Origin: Clostridiales bacterium
GTDB lineage: Bacteria; Bacillota; Clostridia; Peptostreptococcales; Anaerovoracaceae
Assembly (NCBI GenBank): GCA_009776955.1
Contig: WRMW01000007.1
Coordinates: 1 to 64,000, forward strand
Reading direction: 5' to 3'
Length of the DNA stretch: 64,000 bases
The position numbers were made by a program, and so were the translations under genes. The notes beneath the pieces were generated by a model. The model searched no databases and was not told the DNA's origin. It saw nothing but the letters and a program-made list of their open reading frames with translations. Shown here one piece after another: positions 36,705 to 46,140 of the stretch; position 1 is the first letter of the stretch, and each line of letters opens with the position of its first letter.

Positions 36705-37040
36705 CTATTCCTTTTCCCTGAGCGTCACGCCGATATGGCTGGTTCTTTTCAGTATGGGGAACGCCCTTCCCTTCGACCCTGCACGCCATCTTTTCATGGT
36801 AGGGCCTTTGTGGGCAAAAACCTCGGCGACAAATAGGTTTTCGGGGTCCATTGAATGATTGTTTTCCGCATTGGCCGCAGCTGACTTCACGACCTTCTCG
36901 ATGGCCTCGGAACCTCTGCCAGGCGTGAACTTGAGAATGGTCAACGCCTCATTAAGGTCTTTGCCACGAACGAGAGCCGTAACCGGCTGGAGTTTGATCG
37001 GTGAAATCCTTACATATTTCGCAATCGCTTTTGCTTCCAT
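36705..37040 (-). CDS. rplV: 50S ribosomal protein L22
   Basis: 111 residues, with AKYVRISPIKLQPVTALVRGKD and the tunnel loop region GPTMKRWRAGSKGRAFPILKRTSH. Lines the exit tunnel, where macrolide-resistance changes can arise. Confidence 0.97.
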   Translation of the reverse strand: MEAKAIAKYVRISPIKLQPVTALVRGKDLNEALTILKFTPGRGSEAIEKVVKSAAANAENNHSMDPENLFVAEVFAHKGPTMKRWRAGSKGRAFPILKRTSHIGVTLREKE

Positions 37041-37055
37041 GTTGGGCTATCCTTT

Positions 37056-37436
37056 CTACTCAGCGGGCGCTTCCGATGCGGCTGCAGGGGCTGCCTCGGC
37101 TGAGGCTGCAGGCGTGGCGCTGTCCGTCGTAGCCACAACACCCGCATCGACCTTGGTCTTTTTCACCCTCGTGCTCCTGTCGGAACCATGGCCACGATAC
37201 GTGCGCGTGGGCGAAAACTCGCCGAGCCGATGGCCTACCATGTCTTCCGTGATGTAGACGGGAACGTGACGGCGGCCGTCGTGCACCGCAATCGTATGCC
37301 CTACCATCTGCGGAAAGATGGTCGACGCCCTAGACCAGGTCCTGAGGATCTTCTTTTGATTGGCATCGTTGAGAGCGTCAATCTGCGCAAGCAGCTTTTT
37401 CTCGACGAATGGGCCTTTTTTCAATGATCTGCTCAT
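37056..37436 (-). CDS. rpsS: 30S ribosomal protein S19 with an Ala-rich C-terminal tail
   Basis: The first ~93 residues are normal ([55 protein letters not shown]). A further ~33 residues ([20 protein letters not shown] and on to EAPAE) form a flexible Ala/Ser/Glu tail. Head protein at the A site. The tail is shorter than those on S3 and S17 but of similar low complexity. Confidence 0.95.
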   Translation of the reverse strand: MSRSLKKGPFVEKKLLAQIDALNDANQKKILRTWSRASTIFPQMVGHTIAVHDGRRHVPVYITEDMVGHRLGEFSPTRTYRGHGSDRSTRVKKTKVDAGVVATTDSATPAASAEAAPAAASEAPAE

Positions 37437-37454
37437 ACTGTGCTGTTCCTCCTG

Positions 37455-38288
37455 CTACTTCTTGCCGCGCTTTTTGACGATGTACTTGCTTGACGGCTTG
37501 TTTTTCTTGCGAGTCTTGAAGCCTAGCGCGGGCTTGCCCCACGGAGTGACCGGGCCATCTCGCCCTATGCCGGCTTTGCCTTCGCCGCCGCCGTGTGGGT
37601 GGTCGTTGGGGTTCATGGCCGAGCCTCGCACTGTAGGCCTGATGCCCATATTGCGCTTGCGCCCCGCCTTGCCGATCTTGATATTGCCGTGTTCTTCGTT
37701 GCCGACTTCGCCAATTGTCGCCCTGCATTCGGTACGCACCATGCGCACTTCGCCAGACGGCAGGCGCACCTGTGCGTAATTGCCGTCCTTTGCCATAAGC
37801 TGCGCCTTGACGCCAGCCGAACGCACCATCTGGGCGCCCTTGCCGGCTTTGAGTTCGATGCAATGTATGACCGTACCGACCGGAATGTTTTTCAGCGGAA
37901 GAGCATTGCCGTCAACGATGTCCGCAGTTTCACCTGACACGACGGTGTCGCCCACCTTGAGCCTTCTGGGTGCGATGATGTAACGCTTTTCGCCGTCCGC
38001 ATAGGCAAGGAGCGCGATGTTTGCGCTGCGCCCGGGATCGTACTCTATGGTCTTGACCTTGGCGGGTATGCCGTCCTTGTCGCGCTTGAAGTCTATGATG
38101 CGGTAACGCAGCCTGGTGCCGCCGCCACGGTGACGAACGGTAATCTTGCCGTGCGCGTTGCGTCCAGCGTGTTTTTTCATGGTGACAGTCAGGCTTTTTT
38201 CAGGCTTGCTTACCGTGATGTCCGCAAAGTCGGAAACCGTCATGCCTCTAAGGCCGGGAGTTGTTGGATTGTATTTTCTGATTCCCAT
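37455..38288 (-). CDS. rplB: 50S ribosomal protein L2
   Basis: 277 residues: [15 protein letters not shown] near the start, [21 protein letters not shown], and the peptidyl-transferase-proximal [21 protein letters not shown] with the conserved His. Full length. Confidence 0.97.
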   Translation of the reverse strand: MGIRKYNPTTPGLRGMTVSDFADITVSKPEKSLTVTMKKHAGRNAHGKITVRHRGGGTRLRYRIIDFKRDKDGIPAKVKTIEYDPGRSANIALLAYADGEKRYIIAPRRLKVGDTVVSGETADIVDGNALPLKNIPVGTVIHCIELKAGKGAQMVRSAGVKAQLMAKDGNYAQVRLPSGEVRMVRTECRATIGEVGNEEHGNIKIGKAGRKRNMGIRPTVRGSAMNPNDHPHGGGEGKAGIGRDGPVTPWGKPALGFKTRKKNKPSSKYIVKKRGKK

Positions 38289-38303
38289 ATTTTATGCTCC
38301 TTC

Positions 38304-38594
38304 TTACAAGCCCTGGAAGAATTCTATCTCTTTGCTGGTGGGCTTCAGAGTCACGATGGCTTTTTTCCTGGCGGATGTCATGCCCTCAGTGCGGCCTTGA
38401 CGCTTTTTCTTGCCGGGCACGTTCATAATGTTCACTTTTGATATCTCAATATCGAAAATCTCTTCGAGCGCGTGCTTGACCTGCGTCTTGTTGGCGCCCA
38501 AAGCCACGTTGAAAGTGTATTTGCGCGATTGCGCTTCGTCCATGCTCCGCTCTGAGATAACGGGCTTCAAGATGATATCGTATGCCGTTTTCAT
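38304..38594 (-). CDS. rplW: 50S ribosomal protein L23
   Basis: 96 residues. [23 protein letters not shown], then [20 protein letters not shown]. Docking site for trigger factor and SRP at the exit. Overlaps rplD by 4 nt. Confidence 0.97.
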   Translation of the reverse strand: MKTAYDIILKPVISERSMDEAQSRKYTFNVALGANKTQVKHALEEIFDIEISKVNIMNVPGKKKRQGRTEGMTSARKKAIVTLKPTSKEIEFFQGL

Positions 38595-39217
38595 GCCGAA
38601 TACACCTCCTCAATCTTCTCAACCGCTTCTTTTGTGACGATGAATGTCGTGTGATTGATGATCTCGTAAGCATTCATGCGGCCCACATAGGTGGTTTCGA
38701 CGCCAGGTATGTTTGACGCGGACTTCACAACGCTTTCGTCCTTGCCGGCCGTCACGATAAGCGCCTTTTTCGCCGCCCCGACAGCCGATAGGAACTTGAC
38801 CATCTCTTTCGTCTTGGGACCCTCGAACGCAAGTTCGTCAATCACGATCATCTCGTTTTCGTTGACTTTGGAAGTAAGAACCGAGAGCATCGCGAGCCTT
38901 TTGACCTTCTTGGGCAGGCTGTAACGATAATCCCTCGGCTTGGGCGCAAACACTATGCCACCGCCCACGAAGTTCGGGGCTACGCGCGAGCCTTGGCGAG
39001 CGCGACCTGTACCTTTTTGACGGTAAGGCTTGGCGCCGCCGCCGCGCACTTCGCCGCGTGTCTTTGCGGACTGTGTGCCTTGACGTTGGTTTGCCAGATA
39101 GTTTTTTACGGTTTCGTGGACAGCATTTTGGTTGACTTCGATACCGAAGATATCATCGTTGAGTTCGATCTTTCCGGTTTCGCTACCGTCCATCTTATAC
39201 AATGTAAGAGTTGCCAT
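38591..39217 (-). CDS. rplD: 50S ribosomal protein L4
   Basis: 208 residues. [33 protein letters not shown] is the exit-tunnel loop; [21 protein letters not shown] follows. In E. coli L4 represses its own operon; no such control element is evident here. Confidence 0.97.
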   Translation of the reverse strand: MATLTLYKMDGSETGKIELNDDIFGIEVNQNAVHETVKNYLANQRQGTQSAKTRGEVRGGGAKPYRQKGTGRARQGSRVAPNFVGGGIVFAPKPRDYRYSLPKKVKRLAMLSVLTSKVNENEMIVIDELAFEGPKTKEMVKFLSAVGAAKKALIVTAGKDESVVKSASNIPGVETTYVGRMNAYEIINHTTFIVTKEAVEKIEEVYSA

Positions 39218-39237
39218 TTTTGCTGCGCCCCCCTTTC

Positions 39238-39870
39238 CTATTCGCCCTTGACGGCGTACTGCACGCGCACGACGCTTCCGCGTATGCCAGGGACGGCGCC
39301 CTTTACAAGCATGACATTGCGTTCGGGAATGACTTTAACGAGTTCCAGGTTTTGGACGGTCACAGTTTCGTTGCCCATGCGGCCGGGGCCTTTATTGCCC
39401 TTGAACACGCGCGACGGCGCAGCGGCGGCGGCAAGCGCGCCAGGAAGCCTTTTGTGCTTCGAACCGTGACTCACCGGCCCTCTGTGATGACCATGGCGCT
39501 TGATGTTGCCCTGCGTGCCTTTGCCCTTGGATGTGGCAGTGACATCGAGCTTCTTGCCTTCCTCAAAATCCGCAACCGTGATTTCCTGTCCGGCCTCGTA
39601 GGATTCGCCTTCATCAAGACGGATTTCCGCCAGATGTTTTTTGAGCGGAGCCCCCCATTTTTTGAAGTGGCCTTTGACTGGCTTGTTGGCCCTGTTGTCT
39701 TTGAGATCCGCGTAGCCTATCTGCACGGCATCATAGCCATCGCTTTCCTTTGTCTTTATCTGGACGACCGCGTTTGGGTTTGCTTCAATCACGGTGACGG
39801 GAATCATCGTCCCTTCTTCCGTGAATATCTGGGTCATGCCGACCTTTTTGCCTAATATCGTTTTTGCCAT
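39238..39870 (-). CDS. rplC: 50S ribosomal protein L3
   Basis: 210 residues. [21 protein letters not shown], the central finger [19 protein letters not shown]-type sequence (here [20 protein letters not shown]) and [18 protein letters not shown]. Assembly initiator of the large subunit. Confidence 0.97.
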   Translation of the reverse strand: MAKTILGKKVGMTQIFTEEGTMIPVTVIEANPNAVVQIKTKESDGYDAVQIGYADLKDNRANKPVKGHFKKWGAPLKKHLAEIRLDEGESYEAGQEITVADFEEGKKLDVTATSKGKGTQGNIKRHGHHRGPVSHGSKHKRLPGALAAAAAPSRVFKGNKGPGRMGNETVTVQNLELVKVIPERNVMLVKGAVPGIRGSVVRVQYAVKGE

Positions 39871-39881
39871 TGTGCTTTCCT

Positions 39882-40193
39882 CTACAGTTTTATCTCTATA
39901 TCGACCCCGGCGGCCAGGTCGAGATTCATCATCGCGTCCATGGTCTTAGGCGATACATGCGACAGAACGATGAGCCGCTTGTGGGTACGCTGCTCAAACT
40001 GTTCGCGGCTGTCCTTATACTTATGCACAGCGCGCAGAACCGTCACGATCTCTTTTTCGGTCGGGAGCGGAACAGGGCCCGATACATCAGCTCCGTTGCG
40101 CTTCGCAGTCTCTACGATATCCGCCGCCGCTTTGTCGAGCAATGCGGGCTCGTAAGCCTTGAGCTTGATCCTGATCTTTTGTGTTTCTGCCAT
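39882..40193 (-). CDS. rpsJ: 30S ribosomal protein S10
   Basis: 103 residues: [53 protein letters not shown]. Ribosome and NusB-linked antitermination protein. First gene of the superoperon, with AGGAGG before the ATG. tuf, fusA and the str genes are not upstream in this window. Confidence 0.97.
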   Translation of the reverse strand: MAETQKIRIKLKAYEPALLDKAAADIVETAKRNGADVSGPVPLPTEKEIVTVLRAVHKYKDSREQFEQRTHKRLIVLSHVSPKTMDAMMNLDLAAGVDIEIKL

Positions 40194-40268
40194 TTATAGA
40201 CCTCCTGAGTCCTTGCTCTTTGCCGTTCACTTGCACGCAACACAGCCCGTTTTTGCGCAAGCTTGCCC

Positions 40269-40298
40269 ATTATATGTGAAAGGGAATATATTTGGCAA
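40269..40298 (-). promoter_or_regulatory. S10 superoperon promoter (TTGCCA-18-TATAAT)
   Basis: TTGCCA, 18 nt, consensus TATAAT on the minus strand, giving a leader of about 70 nt that begins with the GCAAGCTTGC palindrome. The T/A-rich tract at 40300-40345 just upstream resembles an UP element. No attenuator hairpin with a T-run is visible in the leader. Confidence 0.7.
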
Positions 40299-40425
40299 GC
40301 GTTTTTTTCATTTTTTTTGTGATTTTTGAAGTTTTTTTTGAAAAATTTGTTGATGTTCCAAGGTTTGCACACAAGATGTGCGTACACGCTATCTGGCGTG
40401 CTGTGCAAAAGGGAAACCGACAGCC

Positions 40426-41337
40426 CTACATTGCGCCTTTATGGGTTACGGCGGCTGCGCCTGCATTGTTGGCGAAGCTGAGCGATTCGCCAAGGGCGGC
40501 AGGGTCAAGGCATTCTGCGAGGGGGCGGCCAAGAAAGCGGGACAGGATAGCACCGTTGAACGCGTCGCCGGCGCCCGTCGTGTCGACAGCCTTTACGGCG
40601 ATGCCTTTTACGGATGTGTAGTAGTTCGGCAAATAGGCCGCGGCGCCGTCGGCGCCGCGCGTCACGAAAAAGACCGAGACCCCTTTCCGAAAACAATAAG
40701 CTGCCGCCGCTACTTCTTCGTCCGTGCCGAAGATGACCGGCATTTCGTCGGAGCTGACCTTTACGATGTCCGCGTAAGGCAAAAACTCCAGTATCGTTTC
40801 CCTGAGCACGTCCTCGCAGTCCCAAAGTGGAAGCCTTACGTTTGGGTCGAAAGACACGAGCGCCCCAGCTTCCTTCGCCGCAAGTATCGCCTTTAGGTGC
40901 GCCTTTTTGGATGGCGAGCCTGGGACTAGGCCTAGTGAGCCAAAGTGAAGAATGTCCCCGGGCCTGAACAGGCCGTCCAAGATATCGCTCTCCCCAAGCA
41001 TCATGTCCGCGCCAGGCTTCCGTGCAAAAGTGAACTCACGTTCGCCGTCCGGTGCGAGCGTTACGAAGGCCATGGTCGTGCAGGCGGCTTCCGTCATGGT
41101 CATAAAAGAGGTATCGACGCCGTAGCCCCCCATCACCTCCACAAGCTTTCGCCCGAAGCCGTCCGCCCCGACCTTGCCAATAAACGCCACCTTCGCGCCA
41201 AGCTTCGCAGCGGCCACGGCCGTGTTTGCCGCCGCCCCGCCCGGCATTGGCGCAAGCAGGGCGTCCCGTGCCCCATCATCCCCGTCCGCCGGCATAAAGT
41301 CTATCAACGCCTCTCCGATGCAGTAGATTGTTTTCAT
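40426..41337 (-). CDS. PfkB family carbohydrate kinase (fructokinase-like)
   Basis: Phosphorylates a sugar using ATP. KTIYCIGEALIDFMP opening, GGAAANTAVAAAKLGA substrate-side motif, SFDPNVRLPLW, and the catalytic anion-hole motif DTTGAGDAFNGAILS. 303 residues from ATG 41337 (an ATG four codons upstream is also possible; neither has a clear ribosome-binding site). Fructokinase is the closest family label, but the sugar is not fixed by sequence. It lies beside, but is not cotranscribed with, the ribose-type ABC operon. Confidence 0.88.
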   Translation of the reverse strand: MKTIYCIGEALIDFMPADGDDGARDALLAPMPGGAAANTAVAAAKLGAKVAFIGKVGADGFGRKLVEVMGGYGVDTSFMTMTEAACTTMAFVTLAPDGEREFTFARKPGADMMLGESDILDGLFRPGDILHFGSLGLVPGSPSKKAHLKAILAAKEAGALVSFDPNVRLPLWDCEDVLRETILEFLPYADIVKVSSDEMPVIFGTDEEVAAAAYCFRKGVSVFFVTRGADGAAAYLPNYYTSVKGIAVKAVDTTGAGDAFNGAILSRFLGRPLAECLDPAALGESLSFANNAGAAAVTHKGAM

Positions 41338-41364
41338 AAACCTTACCATATCACATTTCTATGG

Positions 41365-41370
41365 TAGAAT
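41365..41370 (+). promoter_or_regulatory. Extended -10 box 6 nt before the radical SAM start
   Basis: TGGTAGAAT, then AAACGC, then ATG. The 6-nt distance matches a transcript starting at the A of ATG. No ribosome-binding site is possible in this leader. The gap to the divergent kinase is under 40 nt. Confidence 0.5.
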
Positions 41371-41376
41371 AAACGC

Positions 41377-42246
41377 ATGAGATACGAGGGAAATGTATAC
41401 AGGCCGCCGAGCGAGGCCCATAGCCTGATAGTGCAGACGACCATAGGGTGCGCGCATGGCAAGTGCAGGTTTTGCAGCATGTACAAGGCCGACAATTTTC
41501 GTGTGCGTCCTTTGGATGAAGTGCTTGAGGACTTTCGCATGGCGAGGGAAGCGTACCGCAGCGTGGGGCGCGTTTTCCTCGCCGATGGCGACGCCATGGT
41601 GCTTGGCACGGACACGCTACTCACTATTTTAGGCGAAATAAGCGCCCTCTTCCCGGAGTGTGAGCGCGTTTCGATATACGGTACGCCGCGTGACGCCTTG
41701 CGGAAAACGCCGGAGGAGCTAAGGGCGCTTGCGGAGGCGGGGCTGGCCATAGTGTATATCGGCGCGGAGTCCGGCGACGATGAGGTCTTGCGACGCGTGG
41801 AAAAGGGCGCGACTGCGGACGAAATCATAGAGGCGATACGCAAGCTTGAGGAAGCTGAGCTTGCGGCCTCAGTCACATTTATCTCAGGGCTTGGCGGAGC
41901 GGAACTTTCGGAGCAGCACGCCCTCGGCTGCGCACGGGTCATCACGGAGTCGCGCCCGTCCTTTGCGGCTTTGCTCACGCTTCTGCTCGACCCCGTCGCA
42001 CCGATGTACAAAGACCTACAGGCCGGCACTTTCGAGTTTATGACGCCAGAAGAAATAGCCGAAGAAACCCTGTTGCTGCTAGAGCACGCACGACCAAAAA
42101 CGGACTGCGTATTCCGCAGCAACCACGCATCGAACTATGTGCCGCTAAAGGGCACGCTTCCTCACGACAACGAACAGCTTATTGAGACCCTACGCAAGGC
42201 GCTCGCAAGCGGGGCGTTCAAGAGCGACCACTTCCGAGCGCTGTGA
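41377..42246 (+). CDS. Radical SAM protein of unknown substrate
   Basis: 289 residues. The [4Fe-4S] motif reads CAHGKCRFC (Cx4Cx2C) close to the N-terminus, followed by SMYKADNF, a spacing known in a group of HemN/Elp3-like radical SAM proteins. IYIGAESGDDEVLRR-type segment (here IVYIGAESGDDEVLRR) fits the barrel. No extra SPASM or B12 domain is present. Substrate unknown. Probably leaderless. Ends 3 nt from the convergent URO-D gene. Confidence 0.85.
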   Translation: MRYEGNVYRPPSEAHSLIVQTTIGCAHGKCRFCSMYKADNFRVRPLDEVLEDFRMAREAYRSVGRVFLADGDAMVLGTDTLLTILGEISALFPECERVSIYGTPRDALRKTPEELRALAEAGLAIVYIGAESGDDEVLRRVEKGATADEIIEAIRKLEEAELAASVTFISGLGGAELSEQHALGCARVITESRPSFAALLTLLLDPVAPMYKDLQAGTFEFMTPEEIAEETLLLLEHARPKTDCVFRSNHASNYVPLKGTLPHDNEQLIETLRKALASGAFKSDHFRAL

Positions 42247-42249
42247 TTA

Positions 42250-43494
42250 TTACCTCACTCCGTATGTAAACACCGTCTCAAACATCGCCTCGATGTTTTC
42301 CGGCTTGGCGTCGTCCACCATCGTAGCGGTGTCCACTATATAGCCGCCGCCGGGCGCACAGGTGTCTATCAGCTTCTTTACGCAATCGGCGGTTTCTTCC
42401 GGGGTCCCGTACGAAAGCGTGAACGACGGCACGTTGCCCATGATGCAGGAATGCCCGCCCAGCACTTTCTTCGCCTTCGCCATGTCTATATACTCGAAGT
42501 TGTAGATGACCTTGCCCTTTGGGACTTCCAGCAGATGCTCGAGCCGCGTATGGTACTTGCCCTCGACATAGACCATCGGGGTCAGCCCCGCCTCGGCCAC
42601 CTCGGTCAGATAGCGTCGCAACGACGGCCAGTAGAACTTGGCAAATTGCTCATCGGACATAAACTCGTCAACGCCCTTATGGAGCCAGAACCATACATAG
42701 GGCGTCGCCTTGCCCGAACAGCCCGCTATGGTGTCCTTTATCGCAAAGTCGGTCACCACGTCGATAAGCGCAAGAAGCTCGTCAGGGCGGTCGTGCATGT
42801 CCATAAGGATGTCGATGGTGCCGCGCATGCTGTCACCGATCATATCGAACGGCGCATACGCAAAGCCCGCATAGAGCGGCGGCATTCCGTACTTCTCTTT
42901 CATATGCGCCTGATACCCGCCGAGATACACAAACCAGTCCATAAGCATCTTGCCCGAGTCCGCAAGGGTCTCAAACGCGCTTATTACCTCTGGATCCGAA
43001 AACGCCGCAAACGCCCCCATATGCCCAAACCACATGGTATTGCGGAAATCGATCTTTGACAGGCCTGAAAGGTTGGAGAAACTACGCGGCAGCCATTTGT
43101 TCATCATAAATTTCGTGATGTCGTGGATGGCCTCGGGATACTCATCCTTTTTCATATACTCCCCCTCCATGTATTGGTACATGATATTGGGGTTGTCGTA
43201 GTGCTTGCCCGGCCAGCGGAACCAGGTCAGCCCGGCACGCTCCATATAGTTCGATGGGAAGAAGAGAATGGGGTCCCAACCCATGTCGGGCTGGTAATGG
43301 TCGTAGAGATGGTCGTAGACCTCCGTGCATTTGGTGTAGTCAGTCATAAGGTCCTGGATGGTCCACTTGTTCATAAAGTATACTGGGAACGCCTGGAACA
43401 CCGGCACTATCGGCACCCTGTCCGGCTCTTTGAGCTGCACGGCGTCCGCAACCCGCTTTATCCTGGCATCATAGATCTCCTGCATATTGGCCAT
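42250..43494 (-). CDS. Uroporphyrinogen decarboxylase (URO-D) family protein in an ABC transporter operon
   Basis: 414 residues. URO-D/MtaA/CmuA-type barrel: ELKEPDRVPIVP-like start (here QLKEPDRVPIVPVF), FDMIGDSMRGT, GNVPSFTLSYGTPEETADCVKKL and a late AKPENIEAM. The zinc ligands of corrinoid methyltransferases (HxC and a distal Cys before the PENI segment) are not obvious: the equivalent sites read VEGKYHTRL and VDTATMVDDAKPENI. It is therefore unlikely to be true HemE and its methyltransferase activity is doubtful. AAAGGAGG precedes ATG 43494. Last gene of the ribose-type ABC operon, suggesting it acts on the imported compound. Confidence 0.8.
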   Translation of the reverse strand: MANMQEIYDARIKRVADAVQLKEPDRVPIVPVFQAFPVYFMNKWTIQDLMTDYTKCTEVYDHLYDHYQPDMGWDPILFFPSNYMERAGLTWFRWPGKHYDNPNIMYQYMEGEYMKKDEYPEAIHDITKFMMNKWLPRSFSNLSGLSKIDFRNTMWFGHMGAFAAFSDPEVISAFETLADSGKMLMDWFVYLGGYQAHMKEKYGMPPLYAGFAYAPFDMIGDSMRGTIDILMDMHDRPDELLALIDVVTDFAIKDTIAGCSGKATPYVWFWLHKGVDEFMSDEQFAKFYWPSLRRYLTEVAEAGLTPMVYVEGKYHTRLEHLLEVPKGKVIYNFEYIDMAKAKKVLGGHSCIMGNVPSFTLSYGTPEETADCVKKLIDTCAPGGGYIVDTATMVDDAKPENIEAMFETVFTYGVR

Positions 43495-43573
43495 AACAAA
43501 CCTCCTTTTAATCAATAATCATTGCTTGCAAACTACATTATATATAACTATATCAAATCGGGGTGTTTTTTCG

Positions 43574-44545
43574 CTACCTGCTTTTTGACCCGATATTGCT
43601 TACAAAGACCGCCCCGACAATAATGGCGCCGAGCACGATGTATTGGTAGAACGAGGCCACGGAAAGAAGGTTCAGGGCGTTCGATATTACCCCTATCAAT
43701 ACGGTCCCCAAAAACACGCCCCATATATTGCCCCTGCCCCCAGACAGCGTGACGCCGCCTATGACCGCCGCCGCTATAGCCTGCATCAACAATGCGTCGC
43801 CCATAACGGAGTTCGCGGAACTCAGGCGCGACAGCATTATCATGGAAGCGATGCCTAGCAGCCCGCCGTTCAGCGCATAGACATATATCTTGTTGCGTTT
43901 GATTTTTATGCCGGAAAGAAACGCCGCCTCTGTGTTGTTGCCTATCGCGTAAGTCCGCCTCCCAAACTTGGTATATTTCAATATGAAATACACTGCGATA
44001 TATACCGCCGCCAGGAAAATCACAGGTATTGGCAGTATGTCGCCTATCCTGTCCCGCCCAAAGGTGAACTCCGAAGAAGCCGGCAAGTTCATGCCGCCTG
44101 TCACAAGCAATGTCAATCCTGTGTACACGCTCATCATGCCTAGCGTCACGATAAACGGCTCGGCCTTGCTCAAAACGATCAACGCCCCGTTGAGCGTCCC
44201 GCACCCTATCGCCACCAGCATCCCGACAAACACCGAAGGACCGACGCCATACCCCGCTCCCATCATTGCGGCGGTCACGCACCCAGACAGGGAAATTATA
44301 TTGCCGAGGGTCAGGTCTATGCCGCCGGATATCATCACTATCGCCGCGCCTGCTCCTGCTATGCCGAGCGCCGTGATCTGCGTGAGTATGTTCATGATGT
44401 TTCTGGTCTGGTAAAAGCGGTCGGTCGCAAAACACATGAAGATAATGATGACTGCCAGAGCGATGCCCAGAAGCAGTATCTGCGACGTCGATTTGTTTTT
44501 CATTATTTTTTTAAGTCCATCAAGGAATCTGCTGCCTAAAGCCAT
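43574..44545 (-). CDS. Ribose/xylose-type ABC transporter permease (RbsC family)
   Basis: 323 residues, about nine hydrophobic helices. The family patterns GAGAAIVMISGGIDLTLGNII, GCGTLNGALIVLSKAEPFIVTLG and AAAVIGGVTLSGGRGNIWGVFLG identify the branched RbsC/XylH permease group. 3 nt after the ATPase gene. Imports a sugar or related polar molecule; specificity unknown. Confidence 0.92.
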   Translation of the reverse strand: MALGSRFLDGLKKIMKNKSTSQILLLGIALAVIIIFMCFATDRFYQTRNIMNILTQITALGIAGAGAAIVMISGGIDLTLGNIISLSGCVTAAMMGAGYGVGPSVFVGMLVAIGCGTLNGALIVLSKAEPFIVTLGMMSVYTGLTLLVTGGMNLPASSEFTFGRDRIGDILPIPVIFLAAVYIAVYFILKYTKFGRRTYAIGNNTEAAFLSGIKIKRNKIYVYALNGGLLGIASMIMLSRLSSANSVMGDALLMQAIAAAVIGGVTLSGGRGNIWGVFLGTVLIGVISNALNLLSVASFYQYIVLGAIIVGAVFVSNIGSKSR

Positions 44546-44548
44546 CGC

Positions 44549-46045
44549 TCAACCTCCTATTGATGCGGTAAGTATTTTTTCTTCGTTGATGTCTGAGCCC
44601 GACAATTCCGCGACAAGCCTTCTTTCTTTCATAATAAGAACCCTGTCGCTCAGCGCGACCAGCTCAGGCATGTCCGAAGAAATCATTATGATGAATTTCC
44701 CTTCGTGCGCCAGTTCGAGCATAAGCTTGTATACATCCTCTTTTGCGCCTATGTCTATCCCCTTGGTCGGCTCGTCGAATATGACGACTTCGGCGTTTGT
44801 GTGCAGCCATTTTGACAGTACGACCTTTTGTTGGTTGCCGCCGGAGAGGAACCTTATCTCCTGCTCAGGCCCTTGGGTCTTTATCTGGATGCGACCAATA
44901 TAGTCCTCAAGGACTTTGTTTTCTTTCTGCTGACGCAGAAGCATCCCCTTTTCTTTATTGATGATGGCGGACACAAAATTCCAGCCCACGCTATGGTCGA
45001 GGAACATGCCGCTGTGCTGCCTGTCCTCGGTGATAAGGCATATGCCGTTCTTTATTGCGGTATACGGGTCTTTTGAGGTGACGTCCGTGCCGTTTATCAG
45101 AACTTCGCCGCCGTCTGGGGACACGACCCCGAATAGCAGGCTTACAAGCTCCGTTCGCCCAGAGCCGACCATGCCCCCTATGCCCAGTATCTCGCCCCGA
45201 CACATCGTGAACGACGCAGGCTCTATATAATTTTTCTTGTACAGCCCTTTTACTTCCAGCAATCCGTCTTTTAGCTGCACCGCTTCACGTTTGTAGAAAA
45301 GGTCTGCGTCGCGACCGACCATGTCCCTTATCAGTTGCTGTTCGGTAATCTCGTCACGCTCGTAGCAGGCGATTTTCTTTCCGTCACGGATGATGGTCAC
45401 GCGGTCCGCAAGCTCAAACACCTCGTCCAGATGGTGCGATATGTATATGACGCCTATCCCTTTTGCGGCGATTTTCTTTACAAGTTTCAAGAGGGCGGTC
45501 TTTTCCCTCTTGCCGTAGGAGGCCGTCGGCTCGTCGAGTATCAGCACCTTTGCTTCCTGGGCGAGCGAGCGCGCTATCTGCACCGCCTGCCGCTCCGTGA
45601 TGTCGAGCTCGCCAAGCATCCTCGTCGGGTCTATGTCCATTTCCGTTTCGGCAAGCACCTTCTCCGCTTCCTCCACCAATTTTTTATAATTCATAAAGCC
45701 CTTCTTCCCCGCGGCGAAGTCCCCCATAAAAATATTCTCCGCCACGGAGAGGTCGGGCATCAGAAATTGGTTTTGGTAAATGGTCTGCACCCCCATCGCT
45801 TTCAAAACGTCGGGGTTGAAGTTCTTCACCTCTTTGCCGCAGATAAAAACCCTGCCGGAATCAGGCACGTATGCGCCGGACAGTATCTTGATGAACGTCG
45901 ATTTCCCCGCTCCGTTCTCGCCCACCAAGCAATGTATCTCGCCCGCAACAAGGTCGAATGACACACGGTCAAAGACTGTGACGCCGGAAAAGCTTTTGGT
46001 GCAATCCTCTACATGGACTACTATGTCAGAGGCTTTCTTATTCAT
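44549..46045 (-). CDS. Ribose-type ABC transporter ATP-binding protein, two ATPase domains (RbsA family)
   Basis: 498 residues from ATG 46045. First domain: GENGAGKSTFIKILSGAY, LDITERQAVQIARSLAQ and VLILDEPTASY. Second domain: GMVGSGRTELVSLLFG, FLSGGNQQKVVLSKWL and VVIFDEPTKGIDIGAKEDVY. This is the complete tandem form used by RbsABC systems. The ORF-track start lies 14 codons upstream, inside the likely promoter; a TATAAT sits 6 nt before this ATG. The ABC-AraC fusion gene lies 95 nt upstream and is closely similar to the first domain (NYKKL, ENIFMG, QIAR/QMAR). Confidence 0.92.
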   Translation of the reverse strand: MNKKASDIVVHVEDCTKSFSGVTVFDRVSFDLVAGEIHCLVGENGAGKSTFIKILSGAYVPDSGRVFICGKEVKNFNPDVLKAMGVQTIYQNQFLMPDLSVAENIFMGDFAAGKKGFMNYKKLVEEAEKVLAETEMDIDPTRMLGELDITERQAVQIARSLAQEAKVLILDEPTASYGKREKTALLKLVKKIAAKGIGVIYISHHLDEVFELADRVTIIRDGKKIACYERDEITEQQLIRDMVGRDADLFYKREAVQLKDGLLEVKGLYKKNYIEPASFTMCRGEILGIGGMVGSGRTELVSLLFGVVSPDGGEVLINGTDVTSKDPYTAIKNGICLITEDRQHSGMFLDHSVGWNFVSAIINKEKGMLLRQQKENKVLEDYIGRIQIKTQGPEQEIRFLSGGNQQKVVLSKWLHTNAEVVIFDEPTKGIDIGAKEDVYKLMLELAHEGKFIIMISSDMPELVALSDRVLIMKERRLVAELSGSDINEEKILTASIGG

Positions 46046-46051
46046 GGTTCG

Positions 46052-46080
46052 ATTATATGGCGGTGGTAAATCCTTGTCTT
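46052..46080 (-). promoter_or_regulatory. Internal promoter before the RbsA-type gene (AAGACA-17-TATAAT), leaderless geometry
   Basis: AAGACA, 17 nt, TATAAT, then CGAACC and the ATG. Would drive ATPase-permease-URO-D separately from the binding protein and fusion regulator. No ribosome-binding site is present. Confidence 0.55.
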
Positions 46081-46140
46081 TTATCACACTACAGAAAGGC
46101 CTTCTTTTGTTTGCCTAAACGACATTTTGGGACTATGCAA

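Noticed and set aside
35697-36836. 379-residue plus-strand ORF
   Set aside because: Shadow of rpsC and rplV, made long by the GC-rich low-complexity S3 tail.
41343-42122. 259-residue Ser-rich minus-strand ORF
   Set aside because: Antisense to the radical SAM gene, which has its Fe-S motif and a promoter.
42250-43494. True uroporphyrinogen decarboxylase (hemE)
   Set aside because: Sequence is longer, lacks clear HemE N-terminal signature, and sits in a transporter operon with no heme genes.
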